The notes under the pieces were generated by a model. It did not search any database, was not told where the DNA came from, and saw only the letters and a list, made by a program, of their open reading frames with translations. A stretch of DNA of 19,524 bases from Bacillota bacterium (GTDB lineage: Bacteria; Bacillota_A; Clostridia; Lachnospirales; Bianqueaceae): contig JAFOIR010000185.1 in assembly GCA_017420625.1 (NCBI GenBank), positions 1 through 19,524 on the forward strand, written 5' to 3'. Positions 14,947-19,524 of this stretch are shown here, in pieces; within the stretch, counting starts at the first letter, position 1; each line of letters opens with the position of its first letter. The translations under genes were made by a program, and so were the position numbers.

Positions 14947-15462
14947 TTAATTCAACTCTCCTAACAAATTCAGATAAATATTGATGCCCTTCTGCAGCCA
15001 CTGGTTTCGGATCCGATTGGCTCCGGTTTCGCTGTCAGAGGTCATGACAAAGGACAGGACCGGCTGATCATTGTCCAACACCTGACAGGTCACAATATAA
15101 TGTGACTCATCCACTGCGTTGATCGTCGCAACTTTGTCCATCAGGGGCGTGTCCCGCAGAATAGAGTCTTTCGCATAGGTACGGATATCTTCACGAATGC
15201 TGTGAGGGATCCGGTTGCGGAAGAGTTTGACTACCTCTTCTCCTTCCGGCAGAAGTGTATAATAGAAGGCATCATCCGCTCTGGATTTGATCTTTACGAC
15301 CAGTCCCTGTTCTTCCAGCTCGTTCATACAGCTCTGAGTCGTAAAATAATCCATATACATATGGTAGATGACGAAATCGATCAGATCTGTCTCCCCAATG
15401 TTTTCTTTTTCTGCGATGACAAACAGCAGGATCAGTTTACTTTCCGATAACTGAAGATCCAT
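14947..15462 (-). CDS. DUF4364 family protein, winged-helix type
   Basis: A 171-residue protein of the DUF4364 family, found mainly in Clostridia and of unknown function. Residues 5-75 look like a winged-helix DNA-binding fold: KLILLFVIAEKENIGETDL, then the TTQSCMNELEEQGLV recognition-helix-like segment, and a YYTLLPEGEEV wing. The C-terminal half (HYIVTCQVLDNDQPVLSFVMT) is a beta-rich domain of unknown role. Two adjacent ATGs (15465 and 15462) follow AGGAGG; the second has slightly better spacing and is preferred. It lies 6 bases after engB and 1 before hisS, so it is part of the operon; whether it regulates anything is unknown. Confidence 0.8.
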   Translation of the reverse strand: MDLQLSESKLILLFVIAEKENIGETDLIDFVIYHMYMDYFTTQSCMNELEEQGLVVKIKSRADDAFYYTLLPEGEEVVKLFRNRIPHSIREDIRTYAKDSILRDTPLMDKVATINAVDESHYIVTCQVLDNDQPVLSFVMTSDSETGANRIRNQWLQKGINIYLNLLGELN

Positions 15463-15471
15463 CATGCCTCC

Positions 15472-16095
15472 TTACACATTTTCGATCCCGGCAGCGCTTT
15501 CGATCGCTGTCCAGACTTCATCCCTGCCTGTTCCGGCTGTTGCTGAATAAGGCAGGACCTCGCTGCTCTTTATACCGAGTTTTTCTGCTAAAACCTTTTT
15601 CTGATGCGGCAGCTGGTTGCGTGTCACCTTATCTGCCTTGGTTCCAATGACGATTGTCGGGATATCAAAGGCTCGAAAATAGTCCATCATCATGACGTCA
15701 TTCGCACCCGGTTCATGCCGGATATCTACCAGAAGAAGGGCTGCTTTCAGCGTCTTTCTTCCGGAAAGATACGTTTCGATCACCTTTCCCCATTTCTGCT
15801 GTTCTGTTTTCGAGATCTTGGCATATCCATAGCCTGGCAGATCGACGAAATATAATAATTCGTCGATCGAATACCAGTTGATGGTTCTGGTTTTTCCGGG
15901 AACCGAGCTGGTTCTGGCCAGACCGTTCTTTCCTGTGCCTTTCCGTCCGAGAAGCGAATTGATCAAAGATGATTTCCCGACATTCGATTTACCGACGATC
16001 GCAATCTCCGGCAAGCTTTCTTCGGGAAATTGTTTGACCATTCCACAGACAGCAAAGAGAGATGCTTTCGCACCTCTTCGCCAGATCGGACTCAT
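15472..16095 (-). CDS. engB: Ribosome biogenesis GTPase EngB (YsxC/YihA)
   Basis: An essential GTPase for assembly of the large ribosomal subunit. The 207-residue protein carries the G motifs: GKSNVGKS (G1, 35-42), a conserved threonine region in [14 protein letters not shown] (G2), DLPGYG (G3), TKAD (G4) and SATAG (G5). The N-terminal [18 protein letters not shown] is typical of the family. Its ATG overlaps the clpX stop by 4 bases (ATGA), with AGGAG 9 bases upstream. In many Firmicutes a lon gene stands between clpX and engB; here there is none. Confidence 0.96.
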   Translation of the reverse strand: MSPIWRRGAKASLFAVCGMVKQFPEESLPEIAIVGKSNVGKSSLINSLLGRKGTGKNGLARTSSVPGKTRTINWYSIDELLYFVDLPGYGYAKISKTEQQKWGKVIETYLSGRKTLKAALLLVDIRHEPGANDVMMMDYFRAFDIPTIVIGTKADKVTRNQLPHQKKVLAEKLGIKSSEVLPYSATAGTGRDEVWTAIESAAGIENV

Positions 16096-17429
16096 GCCTG
16101 ATTACTCCTTGTGCGGGAAGAATTTCCTGTTTTACGAGAGGTTTTCTTCTCAAACTCCTGAGTATTTTCACGTTTTCTGCGTTCATGCATCTCGCCGTAT
16201 TCAATGATGGCTTCTCCGGTTCCCTCCACCAGTTCTTTGGTGACCGTTACCTTGGTTGCGTTTTCAACCGAGGGAATTTCAAACATCAGATCCTTCAGCG
16301 CATTTTCCATGATCGATTTAAGACCACGTGCACCGGTCTTGCGAATCGTTGCCTGATGAGCGACTTCCTTCAGGGCATCATCCGTAAAGACCAATTCGAC
16401 ATCATCCAGTGAAAACAGTGCCTGATATTGCTTCACCAGGGAGTTTTTGGGTTCTTTCAGTATGCGGACCAGTGCATCTTCATCCAAAGGATCAAGCGCA
16501 ACTTCAACCGGCAAACGCCCGACAAATTCAGGAATCAGACCGAACTTGATCAGATCCTGCGGCTGAATCTGGTGCAGCAGCTCTGCATCCTGCTCTTTCT
16601 GGGTTTTAACAGGAACATCCGAAAGATTGAATCCCATGACTTTCTGATTCGTCCGGTTCTTGATGATCTTCTCCAGACCGTCAAAGGCACCGCCGCAGAT
16701 AAACAGAATATGGGTCGTATCGATCTGAATGAATTCCTGCTGGGGATGTTTTCTTCCGCCGTTCGGAGGCACATTGGCAACCGTACTCTCCAGGATCTTC
16801 AGAAGTGCCTGCTGCACACCTTCACCCGAAACATCACGGGTGATCGACGGGTTTTCGGATTTGCGGGCAATCTTGTCCACTTCATCGATATAGATGATAC
16901 CATGTTCAGCCCGTTCGATATCAAAATCCGCTGCCTGAATCAGCTTCAGCAGTACATTCTCGACATCCTCTCCCACATAACCGGCTTCGGTCAGCGTGGT
17001 CGCGTCAGCAATAGCAAACGGTACATTGATGATTTTGGCCAGTGTCTGAGCCAGATAAGTCTTGCCGGAACCGGTCGGACCAATCAGAAGAATATTACTC
17101 TTCTGCAGTTCGACATCTTCGATCTTATCACGGACTTCTGTACGTTTATAGTGATTGTAAACTGCAATCGCAAGTGCTTTTTTGGCTTCATCCTGCCCGA
17201 TGACATATTCATCGAGATAGCTTTTGATCTCCTTAGGAGTCATGTAGCCGGCGGCATAGACATCATCATCCATTTGAGAAAACTCATGGTCGATGATATC
17301 AGCGCACAGTTCGACACATTCGTCACAGATAAATACTCCGTTGCCGGCAATCAGGCGCTTGACCTGATCCTGTCCTTTTCCGCAGAACGAACAGCACACA
17401 CGTTTACGATCGTCCATTCTTGATGGCAT
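16092..17429 (-). CDS. clpX: ClpX, ATPase subunit of the ClpXP protease
   Basis: The AAA+ unfoldase that recognises, unfolds and feeds proteins into ClpP. The 445-residue protein begins with a zinc-binding domain (Cys13, Cys16, Cys35, Cys38). Walker A GPTGSGKT is at 117-124, the pore-loop AGYVGED follows, Walker B reads [11 protein letters not shown], and the second pore-loop region [11 protein letters not shown] is intact. The ClpP-contacting loop reads VMGF where IGF is most common. The C-terminus after about 420 is basic and variable ([18 protein letters not shown]). The ATG at 17429 has AGGAAA 11 bases upstream; the next ATG (17417) has none. It lies 24 bases after clpP and overlaps engB by 4 bases. 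Confidence 0.97.
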   Translation of the reverse strand: MPSRMDDRKRVCCSFCGKGQDQVKRLIAGNGVFICDECVELCADIIDHEFSQMDDDVYAAGYMTPKEIKSYLDEYVIGQDEAKKALAIAVYNHYKRTEVRDKIEDVELQKSNILLIGPTGSGKTYLAQTLAKIINVPFAIADATTLTEAGYVGEDVENVLLKLIQAADFDIERAEHGIIYIDEVDKIARKSENPSITRDVSGEGVQQALLKILESTVANVPPNGGRKHPQQEFIQIDTTHILFICGGAFDGLEKIIKNRTNQKVMGFNLSDVPVKTQKEQDAELLHQIQPQDLIKFGLIPEFVGRLPVEVALDPLDEDALVRILKEPKNSLVKQYQALFSLDDVELVFTDDALKEVAHQATIRKTGARGLKSIMENALKDLMFEIPSVENATKVTVTKELVEGTGEAIIEYGEMHERRKRENTQEFEKKTSRKTGNSSRTRSNQA

Positions 17430-17453
17430 AATCAGCTGATTTCCTATCTATGA

Positions 17454-18053
17454 TTATTTCTTTTTGGTAATGATTTCGTCGACCAGGCCATAGGCGACCG
17501 CTTCTTCCGCAGTAAGCCAGTTGTCACGGTCGGTATCCTTCTCGATAACCTCGATCGGCTTGCCGGTATTTTCCGCCAGGATACGGTTCAGACGTTCTTT
17601 CATCGCCAGAATATGCTCTGCCTGGATCTTGATATCCGTGGCCTGACCCTGGGATCCGCCGGAAGGCTGATGAATCATGACTTCGGCATTCGGCAGAACA
17701 TAGCGTTTGCCCTTCTGACCGCCGGCCAGCAGGAAAGCGCCCATGGAAGCGGCCATACCCATACAGATCGTAGAAACATCCGCACGAACGAGCTGCATCG
17801 TATCATAGATCGCAAGACCTGCTGTAACAGATCCTCCGGGGCTGTTGATATACAGCTGAATATCTTTTGTAGGATCTTCCGAATCCAGGAAAAGAAGCTG
17901 TGCAACAACCAGAGATGCGGTTACATCATTGACCTCGTCGCAAAGAAGGACGATTCTTTCTTTCAGCAGACGGGAATAAATATCAAAAGAACGTTCGCCG
18001 CGGCTCGTCTCTTCGACGACGACAGGAACTAATGCGTTTTGAATAGGATTCAT
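17454..18053 (-). CDS. clpP: ClpP, proteolytic subunit
   Basis: The barrel-forming serine peptidase that degrades substrates delivered by ClpX and other Clp ATPases. The 199-residue length is normal. The catalytic triad is visible as Ser103 (GMAASMGAF), His128 (MIHQPSGG) and Asp177 (DTDRDNW). The N-terminal [23 protein letters not shown] is typical, with only a short leader. AAGGAG lies about 7 bases upstream of the ATG. Between tig and clpP are two hairpins but no room for a promoter after them, so clpP relies on transcription running through from tig, or on an unrecognised promoter inside tig. No CtsR or CIRCE box was seen. Confidence 0.97.
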   Translation of the reverse strand: MNPIQNALVPVVVEETSRGERSFDIYSRLLKERIVLLCDEVNDVTASLVVAQLLFLDSEDPTKDIQLYINSPGGSVTAGLAIYDTMQLVRADVSTICMGMAASMGAFLLAGGQKGKRYVLPNAEVMIHQPSGGSQGQATDIKIQAEHILAMKERLNRILAENTGKPIEVIEKDTDRDNWLTAEEAVAYGLVDEIITKKK

Positions 18054-18074
18054 AGAAATCTCCTTACTCTTCTT

Positions 18075-18107
18075 GAAATTAAAACCACCGGCTTTTCACC
18101 GGTGGTT
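18075..18107 (-). terminator. Terminator-like hairpin between tig and clpP (attenuator?)
   Basis: AACCACCGG and CCGGTGGTT form a perfect 9-base-pair stem (18083-18091 with 18099-18107) and a seven-base loop. On the minus strand TTAATTTC follows. The T tract is interrupted, so partial termination is more likely than complete arrest. It could lower clpP-clpX expression relative to tig, or mark an RNA processing point. Confidence 0.6.
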
Positions 18108-18111
18108 ATAA

Positions 18112-18130
18112 CCGGCAAGTAACTTACCGG
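18112..18130 (-). promoter_or_regulatory. Second hairpin just after the tig stop
   Basis: CCGGCAAG (18112-18119) and CTTACCGG (18123-18130) pair around a three-base loop, with one G-U wobble in the minus-strand RNA. It lies 17 bases after the tig stop and immediately upstream of the hairpin at 18083-18107. The palindrome GGTTATAACC (18104-18113) joins the two, so alternative pairings are possible. Confidence 0.5.
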
Positions 18131-18147
18131 AGCCTAAGCAGGGTTTG

Positions 18148-19428
18148 TTAGTCGACTGCGTTTGCCACCAGGAAATCCAGCGCCTTGGTGTTGAGTAAGC
18201 TTGAACGGATGCTGTCAGTCTCGCTCTTTCCGATGCTGTTTTTGATCTGTTCAACTTCCATACCGTACATAGTAGCCATCTTCTCAAACTCAGCCTCGAT
18301 CTCTTCCTCGGAAACTTCGAGGTTTTCAGCCTTCGCGATCGCTTCCAGTACCAGATTCTCTTTCAGTCTCTTTTCAGCCTCCGGACGGACAGAAGCAACC
18401 AGGCTTTCCATCGTCGTTCCGGTATACTTCATGTACTGATTCATGTCCATTCCCTGATAACGAAGAGTCTGAGCATAGTCATTGATCATCTGATCACATT
18501 CTTCATCGACCATAGGTTTGGGCATATCCATCTCGGCAGTGGCAACGACTGCATCCAGCAGCTTGTTCTTCAGCTCGGACTCGGCAGCCTTTTCCTTGCG
18601 CTCAAGGATGGCCTTCTTCAGATCTTCCTTGTACTCTTCCAGCGTATCGAACTCGGAAACGTCCTGTGCAAATTCATCATTGATCTCAGGCAGTTCCTTG
18701 GCTTTGATACCGTTGACCTTTACATGGAAAACTGCTGGTTTGCCAGCCAGTTCCGCTGCATGATACTCTTCGGGGAAAGTTACGTTGACATCGAACTCTT
18801 CACCGATCGCATGACCGATGATCTGATCTTCAAACGTATCGATAAAGCTGTGGGAACCGATCTTCAGATCATATCCTTCAGCTGTGCCACCGTCAAAAGC
18901 GACTCCATCAACCGTACCGGCATAATCGATATTAACGGTATCATCTGCCTGTACCGGACGATCTGTAATGTCCAGTGTGCGGGCATTGGTATTGGCAATC
19001 CGGTCAAGCTCATTCTTGATATCCTCTTCTGTCACTTCGACAGGAGTCTGCTCTTTCTTAAGGCCTTTGTACTCGCCCAGCTTAACTTCCGGACGGACAG
19101 CAAGTTCACAGGTCACGACGATCGGCTCGCCGGACACGATCTTCTCAACATTGACATTCGGGCGGGACATGACGTCCAGCTTTTCTTCTTCGACAGCCTG
19201 CTGATATTCATCCGGCAGCACCTCATTGAGCGCGTCCTCGTAGAAGACCTCTTTGCCGTACGCACGTACGACCATCTGATAAGGCACTTTACCCTTGCGG
19301 AAGCCGGGGATAGAGATCTGATGCTTCTGCTTGTTGTAGACAGTGCGGATCGCCTGTTCAAATTTTTCGGGGCTGATCTCAAGAGTCAGCTTTACCATAG
19401 ATCCGCCCAGTTGTTCTACTTTGCTCAT
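18148..19428 (-). CDS. tig: Trigger factor
   Basis: The ribosome-bound chaperone that meets nascent chains at the exit tunnel; it also has peptidyl-prolyl isomerase activity. The 426-residue protein has the three family parts: the N-terminal ribosome-binding domain with the signature GFRKGKVP at 42-49, the FKBP-type PPIase domain at about 150-245 (DDTVNIDYAGTVDGVAFDGG through GIGEEFDV-like VTFPEEYHA), and a helical C-terminal chaperone domain. AGGAGGAA lies 8 bases before the ATG, and a strong promoter lies at 19471-19500. It heads the tig-clpP-clpX-engB-DUF4364-hisS-aspS operon, in the same place as in other Clostridia. Confidence 0.97.
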   Translation of the reverse strand: MSKVEQLGGSMVKLTLEISPEKFEQAIRTVYNKQKHQISIPGFRKGKVPYQMVVRAYGKEVFYEDALNEVLPDEYQQAVEEEKLDVMSRPNVNVEKIVSGEPIVVTCELAVRPEVKLGEYKGLKKEQTPVEVTEEDIKNELDRIANTNARTLDITDRPVQADDTVNIDYAGTVDGVAFDGGTAEGYDLKIGSHSFIDTFEDQIIGHAIGEEFDVNVTFPEEYHAAELAGKPAVFHVKVNGIKAKELPEINDEFAQDVSEFDTLEEYKEDLKKAILERKEKAAESELKNKLLDAVVATAEMDMPKPMVDEECDQMINDYAQTLRYQGMDMNQYMKYTGTTMESLVASVRPEAEKRLKENLVLEAIAKAENLEVSEEEIEAEFEKMATMYGMEVEQIKNSIGKSETDSIRSSLLNTKALDFLVANAVD

Positions 19429-19470
19429 TGTTTATGTTCCTCCTGCATTAATAGACAAACCTAAATCAAT

Positions 19471-19500
19471 ATTATACACGATTTATGTGTTCTGTGTCAA
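19471..19500 (-). promoter_or_regulatory. Sigma-A promoter of the tig operon
   Basis: On the minus strand a consensus TTGACA (19495-19500) and TATAAT (19471-19476) are separated by 18 bases. Transcription should begin near 19464, about 36 nt before the tig ATG. No heat-shock operator (CIRCE or CtsR repeat) overlaps it. The 24 bases beyond it to the window end hold nothing recognisable. Confidence 0.85.
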
Positions 19501-19524
19501 TAGTCTCTCTTTACGGTATTCAGC

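Noticed and set aside
16428..17423. 331-codon plus-strand open frame
   Set aside because: It lies wholly antisense to clpX, whose protein is unmistakable; the translation resembles no domain and has no ribosome site. Long antisense frames arise from codon bias.
1..19524. CRISPR array, IS element, phage or defence system
   Set aside because: No regularly spaced repeats, transposase, integrase, toxin-antitoxin or restriction-type protein was seen; gene content and order are those of conserved core operons.

Overview
The window reads as a chromosomal housekeeping segment of a low-to-mid GC Firmicute, most likely class Clostridia. The evidence is gene order and family: tig-clpP-clpX-engB followed by a DUF4364 gene, and ireB-ruvX-DUF1292-rnj-mltG-U32, both arrangements familiar from Clostridia/Bacilli, together with strong AGGAGG ribosome binding sites and canonical sigma-A promoters. 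The family within Clostridia cannot be fixed from sequence reading alone. No tRNA, rRNA, CRISPR array, insertion sequence or phage gene was seen.

Layout, right to left (almost everything is on the minus strand). (1) 19500-12234: a promoter at 19471-19500 drives tig, clpP, clpX, engB, a DUF4364 winged-helix gene, hisS and an archaeal-type aspS, ending at a hairpin terminator (12234-12275). Spacing is tight (4-base overlap clpX/engB, 1-6 base gaps after that), except for a tandem hairpin region between tig and clpP. (2) 12194-2107: a second promoter (12166-12194) drives mtaB, ireB, ruvX, a DUF1292-like gene, rnj (RNase J), mltG, a U32 tRNA-hydroxylation-type protein and, last, a 1007-residue three-domain glycosyltransferase. 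(3) 1726-2443: the only plus-strand gene, folT, the substrate-binding subunit of a folate ECF transporter, with its own promoter, converging on the glycosyltransferase. (4) 1153-1725: AT-rich non-coding stretch with probable remains of a dead minus-strand gene and two weak terminators. (5) 1269-1: a promoter driving yihY (BrkB-type membrane protein) and the first 98 codons of a PepV-like M20 dipeptidase cut by the window edge.

The first operon joins protein folding and proteolysis (trigger factor, ClpXP), ribosome assembly (EngB) and tRNA charging (HisRS, AspRS). The second joins tRNA modification (MtaB, U32), RNA decay (RNase J), a PASTA-kinase target (IreB), nuclease/rRNA-processing RuvX, and cell-wall glycan processing (MltG), with an accessory glycosyltransferase at the tail.

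The most noteworthy observations: folT and the glycosyltransferase gene overlap by 4 bases tail to tail, and each appears to have its intrinsic terminator inside the coding region of the other, predicting about 330 nt of complementary mRNA 3' ends; an archaeal/eukaryotic-type AspRS sits in the slot usually held by the bacterial-type enzyme after hisS; and the tig-clpP gap carries two hairpins sharing interchangeable CCGG arms. I did not find a clearly new multi-gene system; most of the window is conserved core genome.
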